Positions 1 through 7,836 of a DNA stretch of 64,000 nucleotides are shown in pieces. This DNA comes from Bacteroidales bacterium (GTDB taxonomy: Bacteria > Bacteroidota > Bacteroidia > Bacteroidales > Tenuifilaceae). Every line of letters starts with the position of its first letter. The stretch's first letter is position 1. The position numbers were made by a program, and so were the translations under genes. The notes beneath the pieces were generated by a model. It worked only from the letters and a program-made list of their open reading frames with translations, searched no databases and was not told the origin of the DNA. The DNA lies in NCBI GenBank assembly GCA_013376985.1, contig JACABB010000002.1, positions 206,523 through 270,522 on the forward strand, read 5' to 3'.

Positions 1-36
1 CTCCTCCGAATTCGAAGGTTTTACTAGTGGTTTCAT
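1..36 (-). CDS. RiPP-type precursor peptide, copy 3 (partial, runs off left edge)
   Basis: Only the first 12 codons lie inside the window. They encode MKPLVKPSNSEE, identical to the first 12 residues of copy 2. Three of the twelve codons differ, all synonymously (TTA/CTA, CCC/CCT, GAA/GAG), which argues for selection on the peptide and not a fresh duplication. It starts 17 bases after the stop of copy 2, in the same tandem arrangement. The rest, and any further copies, are outside the window. Confidence 0.75.
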   Translation of the reverse strand, partial: MKPLVKPSNSEE

Positions 37-53
37 ACTATTATTTTTTTTGG

Positions 54-188
54 TTAAAACAGGATATCATCCTTATCATCATCGGCATAAACTTTGCCGT
101 TACATGCTTGATGGCAATTGCATTCAACTAATGCTTCGTACTTGCTATCTAACTCTTCCGAATTCGAGGGTTTTACTAATGGTTTCAT
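54..188 (-). CDS. RiPP-type precursor peptide, copy 2
   Basis: This encodes 44 residues. It begins MKPLVKPSNSEELDSKYEAL, continues with VECNCHQACNGKV and ends YADDDKDDILF. Compared with copy 1, the leader keeps MKPLxKP, the middle keeps ECNC/DECNC, QACN and three cysteines, and the last eleven residues are identical although five of those codons differ synonymously. The gene follows copy 1 by 16 bases and precedes copy 3 by 17. There is no signal peptide or membrane segment. The leader/cysteine-core layout, tandem copies and nearby YcaO enzyme and ABC exporter suggest a precursor for a modified peptide. The function is inferred; I do not recognise a named family. Confidence 0.8.
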   Translation of the reverse strand: MKPLVKPSNSEELDSKYEALVECNCHQACNGKVYADDDKDDILF

Positions 189-204
189 ATTATTATTTTT
201 TTAG

Positions 205-342
205 TTAAAATAAAATATCGTCTTTATCATCGTCGGCATAACGCTTGCTATTACATGCTTGATAGCAGTTGCATTCATCTAATGCCTTGAACTTATCATC
301 TTCATTTAAAGATGAATCTTTTGGCTTGATTAAAGGTTTCAT
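205..342 (-). CDS. RiPP-type precursor peptide, copy 1
   Basis: This encodes 45 residues and is the first copy read on the minus strand. It begins MKPLIKPKDSSLNEDDKFKA, has a middle LDECNCYQACNSKR with three cysteines, and ends YADDDKDDILF. The start is supported by AAGGAG nine bases upstream and by alignment with copies 2 and 3. A charged leader with a possible recognition helix (DDKFKAL; DSKYEAL in copy 2) is followed by the cysteine core. Both ends of the peptide are conserved, which is unusual, since RiPP cores usually vary. The conserved hydrophobic ILF C-terminus could be a recognition tag for the S41 protease encoded upstream; that is inference. Confidence 0.82.
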   Translation of the reverse strand: MKPLIKPKDSSLNEDDKFKALDECNCYQACNSKRYADDDKDDILF

Positions 343-351
343 AATTTTTAT

Positions 352-357
352 CTCCTT
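352..357 (-). promoter_or_regulatory. Ribosome binding site of precursor copy 1
   Basis: The minus strand reads AAGGAG here, nine bases before the ATG of the first precursor gene. Copies 2 and 3 lack such a site and have A-rich spacers of 16-17 bases, so they may depend on translation of copy 1. Strong Shine-Dalgarno sites are uncommon in Bacteroidota, so this one fixes the start and suggests high expression. Confidence 0.6.
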
Positions 358-437
358 TGCGTTAGTTAAAATAATTTTAAATAATTAATCTGATGCTTGC
401 AAGACTTTTAATAAAAATATTATTCAGATTACAATTA

Positions 438-471
438 CAAAGGAATATAAAAAAAAATACTATTTAGTATT
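438..471 (-). promoter_or_regulatory. Possible promoter with palindromic operator upstream of precursor array
   Basis: A perfect inverted repeat AATACTA-TT-TAGTATT lies at 456-471, about 115 bases upstream of the first precursor start. Just downstream on the minus strand, at 438-445, is TTCCTTTG, one base off the Bacteroidota -7 element TAnnTTTG. No good -33 TTTG is seen 19 bases further up. The repeat would lie in the spacer, a usual place for an operator. The AraC-type regulator at 5200-5943 is the only candidate regulator in the locus. The repeat is AT-only, so chance is possible. Confidence 0.35.
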
Positions 472-541
472 GATTTTCTTTAATCTATTACGTTTTTATG
501 CAGTAGTAGAATTTAGATATATACTCGATTATCATTGGGTT

Positions 542-1078
542 TTATAAATAATAAAACATATTAGGCAGCACATTTTCATAATAAAGTAGATTGTCAAAAT
601 CCTTTTTAATCTCTTCAAAACGATTGCTATCTGAAAAACAAATTAAATGGGTATAATCTTCAACATAATTCTGATAGCGTATAATATAAGTTTTTAAAGC
701 AGTGGTTATTGTGATTAAACACCCTAAAAAACACTATAAAGTTTATTGAATTTAATATCAAGACTGTTAATCGATAGATATAAAAACCGATTTTTAAATC
801 TCTATTTGTAAAACCCAAATAAATGGTTTCAATTCGTTGAGATACTTGATATAAAACTCTTTCGCTAATGCATTAAGATCACTACATGCATGTTTATTTA
901 GACTATCGAACAGCATACAATCGAAAACACATACAATAGCATTTTTAGATTTTTCATGCTGAAAAATTTAGTGAAAAGAATTGCACGAAATTTCACTAAA
1001 TTCATTTTCCACACATCTCACAAATAATTTATACGCATGATTTTCAAAAGCATATCAAAATTTGACTTTACTAATGAT
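542..1078 (-). pseudogene. Decayed gene of unknown family between YcaO gene and precursors
   Basis: Read on the minus strand, this stretch gives protein-like sequence of about 175 residues broken by stops and frame changes. Legible parts, in order, are YAFENHAYKLFVRCVENEFS, a stop, then NAIVCVFDCMLFDSLNKH and KEFYIKYLNELKPFIWVLQI, a shift into NRFLYLSINSLDIKFNKLYS, a stop, and another shift into ALKTYIIRYQNYVEDYTHLI and FEEIKKDFDNLLYYENVLPN, ending FYYL and a stop. GAGGAG lies just upstream of the right end (1081-1086). I do not recognise the family. Position suggests it once belonged to the peptide locus. It could instead be several tiny genes, but fragments this rich in aromatic and acidic residues in a consistent order favour one broken gene. 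Confidence 0.5.
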
Positions 1079-1149
1079 ATTCTCCTCACAAAACAAACTT
1101 ACATAGATAAATTTAGCCTTTCCTTGATCATTTGTTATAAAGTTATAAC

Positions 1150-2952
1150 TTAGTTACAATAGTCCAAAAAGGAGAAAAGAGTGCTTTGATCTGACTTATC
1201 ATTTTCGATAGTTTGCAGTATTTTATTTGTTATTTCTTCCCACTTGGGAAAATTACAATAATTGATCAGTGGACAACTCTTACAATCATTACAAGATATT
1301 AAACTTGTGCTTTCTAAAGTATTTTCCGCTTGAGTAACACTCAGAATAACTTCATCTATAGTACCAACATTGTATATTGGTGCAAGTTCATTCTTAATTT
1401 GATCTTGAGGGCATAACCCATCTATACTCAATTTCAAGTAAGCCAATAAGCATAAATAATAATCTTTATTTATTAAAGGGGTATTACAATTATGCGTAAA
1501 AAAGGAGTTTAGGATGTTAAAAGCATCCTTCTTTCGATTCTCCTTAATGTAAATAAATGCAAGAATAATCTTTGCAGGATAGTTGCCAAGCGGATTATTC
1601 TCATCAAGATTCAGCATCATTTTTTTAAATATCTGCGTCTGATTTATATATGAGTTTATTGGCAATCTCTCTAACTCTGAGATTAAACAAGATAGTTCAT
1701 CCGCACTACAACTATTTAAATTCAAGAACGCTTTTGCAGCTTTTGCAACAATAAAATTTCGATTAATAGAATCGAAATCTTGAATATAGATTTCTGAAAT
1801 ACCTGGAATATAAATTTTAAATGTTGGAAAATTAGCGAATGATAGATTTCGAATGAATATTTCAAAATTTTCAAATCTCAGAAGATCTAATAAGTGCTTT
1901 AGCCCTTGCTTACTGCCTGTATAGTCTATACAAAATGGTTTGTAATATAATCTCTCAACAGATTTGTTTTCAAAAAAAATTGAATTGGGAAATTGTCCAG
2001 TGCCATTTTTACAAATATTTTCAAAAGATTTCCTTTTGTCTTCAAAGGTTTTATCTTTAATATCCCACTCAATGTTTAATGCGTTATTGACTAATTCTTC
2101 TTTAGAGAACCCCTGAAACATTTCAGTTAAACATCGCTCCAATGCAATTTCAAATACAGGATCTGAACCATGTTTAAATATGTATTTATTAGAGCGAGTA
2201 TCCACCAAAAGAACTCCAACGACAGGATACCTCCCTCCCAATGTGCAATCTTTTACATATATCTTCAATCCTGAGTTTTCTAAAAATCTTATTGTTTTAT
2301 ATATATTGAAACCAACTAATTCCTCTAATGGAACTGTAGGTAAGGTTAATTCATCAAAAATGATTTTCTTTATAACATATCTTTCCAAAAGTTCGCATAT
2401 TCCATGTACCAAGGCTTCCTCGTTTGTATTCCCTGCACACATTCCATTTGTTCCAATAGAAAATCCAACCAACCGTATAGGCAACATTTCTATTTTCCTA
2501 TTATTAAAATGATAATAAGGAGCACCTATTGAGAGGCTTGTATATTCTTTAAGAATTGTTGAAAATTTATCTTTATCATAATCAATAATGAGATACTTAA
2601 GCAGTTTTTCATTTTCCACAATTTTCTCATAAGAAATAAAAGTTTCATCAGGATGATTAAACTTATCACTAATTTTTAAACCATACTTCTTTGATACTAA
2701 AACCCTGTTTTGCAAGCGTTCCATTAATTCGCCATAAGCGCTTGCCAATGCAAACAAGCGGCTTGTTCCTTTCCCATTAACACCACTCCCTGGCAACCCA
2801 TCAATTTCTATTCTAACAGAATAACAAAAGTTATTTAATTTATTCCATCTTGTTTCATGGGTTAATATGCCTAGTTCTGTTAATATGCCTCGAATTTTTT
2901 GAATTGTCCTAATAGGGCTTTCATCTTTAAATTTATTAATGCTCAATTCCAT
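1150..2952 (-). CDS. YcaO-family ATP-dependent peptide-modifying enzyme
   Basis: This is a 600-residue YcaO-domain protein. YcaO enzymes use ATP to activate backbone amides, forming azolines, thioamides or amidines in RiPP precursors. The three nucleotide/Mg-binding blocks are visible: SRLFALASAYGELMER (about 64-79), AGNTNEEALVHGICELLER (about 173-191) and HGSDPVFEIALERCLTE (about 261-277). After the catalytic domain, residues about 450-550 look helical and TPR-like, as in the long E. coli YcaO. Near the C-terminus is a four-cysteine motif, CNDCKSCPLINYC (C554, C557, C560, C566), which could bind zinc or an Fe-S cluster. The PxPxP tail of azoline-forming D proteins is absent. No E1-like or TfuA partner is present in the window; one may lie beyond the left edge. 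Start is ATG, 42 bases after the S41 gene. Confidence 0.88.
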   Translation of the reverse strand: MELSINKFKDESPIRTIQKIRGILTELGILTHETRWNKLNNFCYSVRIEIDGLPGSGVNGKGTSRLFALASAYGELMERLQNRVLVSKKYGLKISDKFNHPDETFISYEKIVENEKLLKYLIIDYDKDKFSTILKEYTSLSIGAPYYHFNNRKIEMLPIRLVGFSIGTNGMCAGNTNEEALVHGICELLERYVIKKIIFDELTLPTVPLEELVGFNIYKTIRFLENSGLKIYVKDCTLGGRYPVVGVLLVDTRSNKYIFKHGSDPVFEIALERCLTEMFQGFSKEELVNNALNIEWDIKDKTFEDKRKSFENICKNGTGQFPNSIFFENKSVERLYYKPFCIDYTGSKQGLKHLLDLLRFENFEIFIRNLSFANFPTFKIYIPGISEIYIQDFDSINRNFIVAKAAKAFLNLNSCSADELSCLISELERLPINSYINQTQIFKKMMLNLDENNPLGNYPAKIILAFIYIKENRKKDAFNILNSFFTHNCNTPLINKDYYLCLLAYLKLSIDGLCPQDQIKNELAPIYNVGTIDEVILSVTQAENTLESTSLISCNDCKSCPLINYCNFPKWEEITNKILQTIENDKSDQSTLFSFLDYCN

Positions 2953-2994
2953 AGTTTAATTCTTTAAAGTTATTAGATTAACTTTTATTATTTA

Positions 2995-5103
2995 TTAATA
3001 GTTCTTCAAGTATTTAATGGCAAGCTGCAATAGTTTGTCATTATAAGGAGCTAAATCCAAATACGAATCAAAAAATGTTGTAATACTTGGTTTAACGCCT
3101 TTATTACTTTCAATGCTTTCTCCGCTGGCATCATATGTTCTTAAATAGCTGTATCTGACTCCTCCTGAGAAAGAATTACAACTTGGAAGAAAAGTTAATT
3201 TTCCAACCCTGGCTGCCGCCGCTGTATTGGAAATGCCTAATACCACTACATCTTTTCTGATTTTTTTTAAAGCATTTATTAAATACTCAGAAGCACATGT
3301 AGTACGCGAGTCCACAATTACTGCAATGGGTTTATCATAATAAAAAAACTTTGACGGTTTTATTACCCAAGTCTCATAACCACTAGACATACTATAAATA
3401 TCATCAATATTTGCAATTGGAAATTCTACAATTGGATTGGCATGATTAGTAAAAAACGAAAAAACAGTAGCAAACGAAACGTCCCCTTCAGAGTTATTTC
3501 TCAAATCTAGAATTAAACCCGATGAATTTTTTAAACTATCAATATATGTGTACATGAATGGTATTATAAATTGTTCATAAAACTCACCTATTCTCAAATA
3601 AGCAAATTCATTTATTTTTTTGTATACTAGCCCGTTAATTGCTCTGAAATTTTTAGGATATACTAAATTTTTGTTTTTATATATTTTTGAACTATCAAGA
3701 TTTACAGAATAGCTATAGGTTCCATTTCTTAAAAATTTTAACTGTAAACCAGAATGAAATTTTTCATAGGATAAACTCAATAGTTTTTGAATAACCTTTC
3801 TTTCATTTGACTCTAAGGTATTTGCTATTACCTTATTTTCGAGTTCTTTCAATAAAGGTTCAATTAGTATACCATTAATCATAACCAACCTATCACCGAG
3901 AAGTATCTTTTTATTTAAAGTTGTATCCATAATCGCAACTGCCTGAATATTATTATTTATTCTATAAAAATGAATCGGTTGTTTGACTTCCGATTTTGTT
4001 CGTTTTAAATTAATGAGCTTATTATGTATATCATCTAATTTTGTCAAAAAACTCTCCGTTAATTCATAATATTCATCTAACGATTTTGATTTTTTAACTA
4101 TTTCTAAATATTCCGACATAAAAGCATGCTTATCAATTCCCTTTTCTTCAAAATATGGGTACTTTTTTAATATCTCTGCAATATAAGTAGAAACGTATTT
4201 TATCTTTTCAGTTTGAGAAAGGCTATCGGATGGGTATACTAATTCAAGATATGGTGTGTCACCATATCTTTCAAAAAGATTTGGAATTTCCAAAAAAACG
4301 CCAGCATTATCTTTAATTTTTTGAATATCATTAGACCAATTCAATTTATTGAATGAACAACCTAATGTGTTAAAAAAATATTTTGTCTCTCTAAAACGAT
4401 CATATATATTCGCCTCACCTAATATTAATGTACAATCCTGATTCTTTTGCTTTTTTGAACCAATTACCCTAATCTCTGATATACTAAATGAATCAACATT
4501 ATCAAAATATTTTTTATTCACTAATCGTTTTAAAATAGTTGAATCCAGTTCAATACTTTCTTCTTCCTGGAAAGTCAATTTAGGGTTCATGGAAATTTTA
4601 TAAATATTAACCCATATATTCATTGGCTTTAAATTTATTGAAATGTAAAGCGTGTCAATATTATGCGAATAAAAATTTAGTTTTAAAATAGGTGTACCCT
4701 TTGTCAAACTAAATATAGATTTATTAACAACGTTATAACCCAAAACAGTATTCGGAATTTTGTATTGAATTATATTTTCGATTTTATTCAAGTCACTTTC
4801 AGCCCTAATTACTCTTTCTTTTAAAGGCATCCAACTTTTGTACGAAGGGAATAAAAAACTTACAACTTTTCCTTTTACTATGTTATCAACACCCAACTGA
4901 AGTAATAAAGAGTCTCTATCAATTGTTGTTTTAAACTTTAACCTATTTAGGCAAGAATCCTTAATGCTCGTTACACAATCTACCTTACACAAAGGGTTTT
5001 CAATACCCAGTGGGTTTATAACGGGATAATTTATTGAGTCTTTTGCTTTTAAAAAATCAATCGCAAATATTACAATGCTAATTACTAAAATAATTTTCTT
5101 CAT
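2995..5103 (-). CDS. Exported S41-family (C-terminal processing) protease
   Basis: This encodes 702 residues beginning with a Sec signal (MKKIILVISIVIFAIDFLKA), so it acts in the periplasm or at the cell surface. The C-terminal half is an S41 tail-specific protease: LILDLRNNSEGD, then IAVIVDSRTTCASEYLINAL with the likely catalytic Ser near residue 605, and GKLTF with the likely catalytic Lys near 635. A PDZ-like stretch (GDRLVMINGILIEPLL) precedes it. Residues 25-340 are not recognisable. S41 enzymes often bind hydrophobic C-termini, and the neighbouring precursor peptides end in an invariant ILF, so a maturation role is possible but inferred. It lies upstream of the YcaO gene on the same strand. 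Confidence is high for the family, low for the substrate. Confidence 0.85.
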   Translation of the reverse strand: MKKIILVISIVIFAIDFLKAKDSINYPVINPLGIENPLCKVDCVTSIKDSCLNRLKFKTTIDRDSLLLQLGVDNIVKGKVVSFLFPSYKSWMPLKERVIRAESDLNKIENIIQYKIPNTVLGYNVVNKSIFSLTKGTPILKLNFYSHNIDTLYISINLKPMNIWVNIYKISMNPKLTFQEEESIELDSTILKRLVNKKYFDNVDSFSISEIRVIGSKKQKNQDCTLILGEANIYDRFRETKYFFNTLGCSFNKLNWSNDIQKIKDNAGVFLEIPNLFERYGDTPYLELVYPSDSLSQTEKIKYVSTYIAEILKKYPYFEEKGIDKHAFMSEYLEIVKKSKSLDEYYELTESFLTKLDDIHNKLINLKRTKSEVKQPIHFYRINNNIQAVAIMDTTLNKKILLGDRLVMINGILIEPLLKELENKVIANTLESNERKVIQKLLSLSYEKFHSGLQLKFLRNGTYSYSVNLDSSKIYKNKNLVYPKNFRAINGLVYKKINEFAYLRIGEFYEQFIIPFMYTYIDSLKNSSGLILDLRNNSEGDVSFATVFSFFTNHANPIVEFPIANIDDIYSMSSGYETWVIKPSKFFYYDKPIAVIVDSRTTCASEYLINALKKIRKDVVVLGISNTAAAARVGKLTFLPSCNSFSGGVRYSYLRTYDASGESIESNKGVKPSITTFFDSYLDLAPYNDKLLQLAIKYLKNY

Positions 5104-5199
5104 ACTTAATGTATTTTAATATTTGAAATAGGTAATTGATAAGGTAATTTTGTCTCTTTGTCAGGATATAAACAAAATTATAAAATATGCTATCATAAG

Positions 5200-5943
5200 T
5201 CATTCCTTTAGTATGGATTGTTTTTTTCTAAACTCATTAGGTGTAGTTTCAAGGGTTCTTCCAAAGCACTCGATATACCTCTGTTCATTCGTAAATCCTG
5301 ACAAATCAGCAATCTCTTTTATTTTCAAATTCGTGTTTTTTAGAAGTTCAACCGAATGCATAACCTTAAAATACATAAGTAATCGTTTGGGTGAACAGAT
5401 TTTGTTTTTTTGAAATTCTCGTGAAATTGTACTTTCGTTTACGCCTATGTAATCCGCAATATCAGTCATAGTAAAAATATTGAGATAGTTTTGCTCTATA
5501 AAAAAGAGAATCTTTTGCACATTTAACGGGTAATTTTCAATAAAAATAGAAAATTTAGCCAGTGTTATCTTTGTGTTGTGAATGTTTGAGAGTTTGATAC
5601 CAAGTTTATTCAGCTCCGAATATGTAAGCACCTCTTTTACACCACAAGTTCCAAGAAAATGAGAAATTCTACAAATAGGTTCTTTTAATATGGCTATGCT
5701 ATAAATATTTGGAAAACTAATTGCAATATAGTTTAAGAGCATATGCTCTTCTGGGGTTTGTTCAAAATTTATATATAACAATAGGATATCAAAATGATGT
5801 TTTGTAAGTTTATAACGTATTTTTGATAACGAGTCTACGAAATGACATTCATATTGCAATAAATATGGCTTAAAAATATACTCATCTTTACGATTGCAAA
5901 TTATTAAAAAAATATTTTCCCCCATTCTATCAATATTATCCAT
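5200..5943 (-). CDS. AraC-type regulator with receiver-like N-terminal half
   Basis: This encodes 247 residues. The last ~100 residues are an AraC-type double helix-turn-helix: MTDIADYIGVNESTISREFQ, KIKEIADLSGFTNEQRYIEC and TPNEFRKKQ. The first ~130 residues have the strand/helix rhythm of a response-regulator receiver (HFDILLLYINF, ISFPNIYSIAILKEP, LGTCGVKEVL), but the position where the phosphorylated Asp would sit is Tyr57. If the fold is right, it is a pseudo-receiver that senses something other than phosphorylation. It lies between the S41 gene (96 bases) and the glycosyltransferase gene (188 bases), and is the best candidate to control the locus, possibly through the palindrome at 456-471. 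Confidence 0.82.
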   Translation of the reverse strand: MDNIDRMGENIFLIICNRKDEYIFKPYLLQYECHFVDSLSKIRYKLTKHHFDILLLYINFEQTPEEHMLLNYIAISFPNIYSIAILKEPICRISHFLGTCGVKEVLTYSELNKLGIKLSNIHNTKITLAKFSIFIENYPLNVQKILFFIEQNYLNIFTMTDIADYIGVNESTISREFQKNKICSPKRLLMYFKVMHSVELLKNTNLKIKEIADLSGFTNEQRYIECFGRTLETTPNEFRKKQSILKE

Positions 5944-6131
5944 TGCTGATAAGGTATAGGTTTTGGTAATTAATAATTATTAAATGCATCAGATATTTAA
6001 ATAGATATTTACACCTGATTTTTATTTACATGCTAAATTTGTTTTTGTTTCTTAAATTATAATTAAAAACAATTCAATATTTTTTATTTGTATTAATAAG
6101 TTCATCTTAATTCGAAATATAAAAAAGCACA

Positions 6132-7676
6132 CTATGCCGTTTCATTTATTAGAGTCTTGTTAATTTCCATGTCTTCAAAAAGACTAAAATAATCTTGAAT
6201 ATTCTTATCCCATGAAAAATCTTGCTTCATTGCATTTATTTGTATTTGTTCCCAGATATCAGGGTGATTCTTATAAATTTCGATTACTTTTTTAGTAGTA
6301 TCATAAAGGCATTCTCTGCTGTTAGATTTTATATAAAACCCTGTTGGTTCAACATTGGTCTCAAAAAAACATCTAACAGTATCTTTTAAGCCCCCAACAG
6401 GCCTGACAACAGGGACTGCACCAAAAGCCATTGAATATAACTGAACTAATCCACAGGGTTCAAATAACGATGGCAACAATACAATATCCGCCGAAGCTAG
6501 ATAGTTATGTGCATCTTTTTCATTATAATTAGGATCATAATAGAATGATCCATTAAATTTTTGGCTAATTAATGTTAACGCTTCATGAATTTTACCATTT
6601 AATCCGCCTGCTGGAGCACCGTACATTACGAACGTGAACCCTAAGTCAAGATATTTTTTAAAAAAAGCGATAGAAGTCTCTTGATTTTTATCATATGCGT
6701 CATAAAACAAATTAATGCCCTTTTGTTCAGAGAGTCTACACATATATAATATCAAAGGAGTATCCTTAATCTTTTTATATTTAAATCCACAATTTTTAAA
6801 AACTTCTTTTTTGAATTTTATTTTTTCACCCTTAGAGTTGATGTTGAAATTATCCTTTAAATAAGGGCTATTTGATGGATGCCATATTTTGTAATCTACT
6901 CCGTTCAATAATCCCACAATCTTTTTTTTACTTTGAGACACAAATTTTAAGTTTTCATGCGGCAAACTGCCCTCTTTCAATTCCTTCGCATAATTTTGAC
7001 TTACAGTCAATATCGAATCTGATTGATCAATACCCAACCCAAGCATTGTGGCAAATCCGTATCTATTATACAAATCCTTAATAAGCATAAGAGTTTCTTC
7101 TTCCAAAAAGGGCAGAATATCTTCAAAAATGCATCCCTGATAACCATAATTGTGAATAAGGGTAAAACTTAAAATGTTGTTATTATAATTAGCTTTAATA
7201 GTTTTTAAAATTGAAGGAAATGCAAAAATACCTGCTGCATGCCAATCGTGGCAAATTATATGAGTTACATTTGGAATTCGTAATTGAATCAACATTAATG
7301 CGGCCTTTCCAAAGTACAAGAAAATAATAACGGAAGATAGATTCTTATATGGGTTATTTCCATTTAATGAACTAAAACCAAAATTGCAAAACACGTATTC
7401 ATCTTCCATATTAAGAAAGTAGTATTCTACTTCATTCTTTCGAAAATAATAATACTTAAATTTATACTCTACGCCCCGAATTTCAACAAAGAAATCATTT
7501 GAGATATAATTATTAAAATGATTCATCATCCCTTTATAGTAAAAAGAGATAACTACATTATTATATTCCTTTGATAAAAATTGAGGTAGTGCAGAAACAA
7601 CGTCTCCCAAGCCTCCGTTTTTATAGAAAGGAGCAACCTCATAAGCTATATGAACAATCTGTTTTTCTTTTTTCAT
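6132..7676 (-). CDS. Glycogen/starch synthase-type glycosyltransferase (GT5)
   Basis: This encodes 514 residues and resembles GlgA, which builds alpha-1,4-glucan from ADP-glucose (or UDP-glucose) in the cytoplasm. The nucleotide-sugar loop KNGGLGD is at residues 19-25, and the C-terminal donor-site signature FEPCGLVQLYSMAFGAVPVV begins at residue 405, followed by GGLKDTV. Length suits bacterial GlgA (about 480-530). It is followed on the same strand by the AraC gene and preceded by a GH13 gene 160 bases away. No glgB, glgC or glgP is nearby, so this is not a classical glycogen operon. It may be a second glucan pair, or may modify the locus product; the sequence does not decide. Confidence 0.88.
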   Translation of the reverse strand: MKKEKQIVHIAYEVAPFYKNGGLGDVVSALPQFLSKEYNNVVISFYYKGMMNHFNNYISNDFFVEIRGVEYKFKYYYFRKNEVEYYFLNMEDEYVFCNFGFSSLNGNNPYKNLSSVIIFLYFGKAALMLIQLRIPNVTHIICHDWHAAGIFAFPSILKTIKANYNNNILSFTLIHNYGYQGCIFEDILPFLEEETLMLIKDLYNRYGFATMLGLGIDQSDSILTVSQNYAKELKEGSLPHENLKFVSQSKKKIVGLLNGVDYKIWHPSNSPYLKDNFNINSKGEKIKFKKEVFKNCGFKYKKIKDTPLILYMCRLSEQKGINLFYDAYDKNQETSIAFFKKYLDLGFTFVMYGAPAGGLNGKIHEALTLISQKFNGSFYYDPNYNEKDAHNYLASADIVLLPSLFEPCGLVQLYSMAFGAVPVVRPVGGLKDTVRCFFETNVEPTGFYIKSNSRECLYDTTKKVIEIYKNHPDIWEQIQINAMKQDFSWDKNIQDYFSLFEDMEINKTLINETA

Positions 7677-7836
7677 TTTTTAACAATGGCAAAAATTCAT
7701 ATAGATTATTTTTTATTATCTAATTTTCGGGTTCCTAAATTTTTAAATAAACACGCACTATTTTTCATCATAAATAATCTACATTTAATCATTTGTTTGA
7801 AATATTAGTATAAAGAACATTTCGTTATTATTGATT

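Noticed and set aside
1-342. Reading the spaced repeats at the left edge as a CRISPR array
   Set aside because: The repeated units are translated peptide genes with synonymous differences, not identical repeats with variable spacers.
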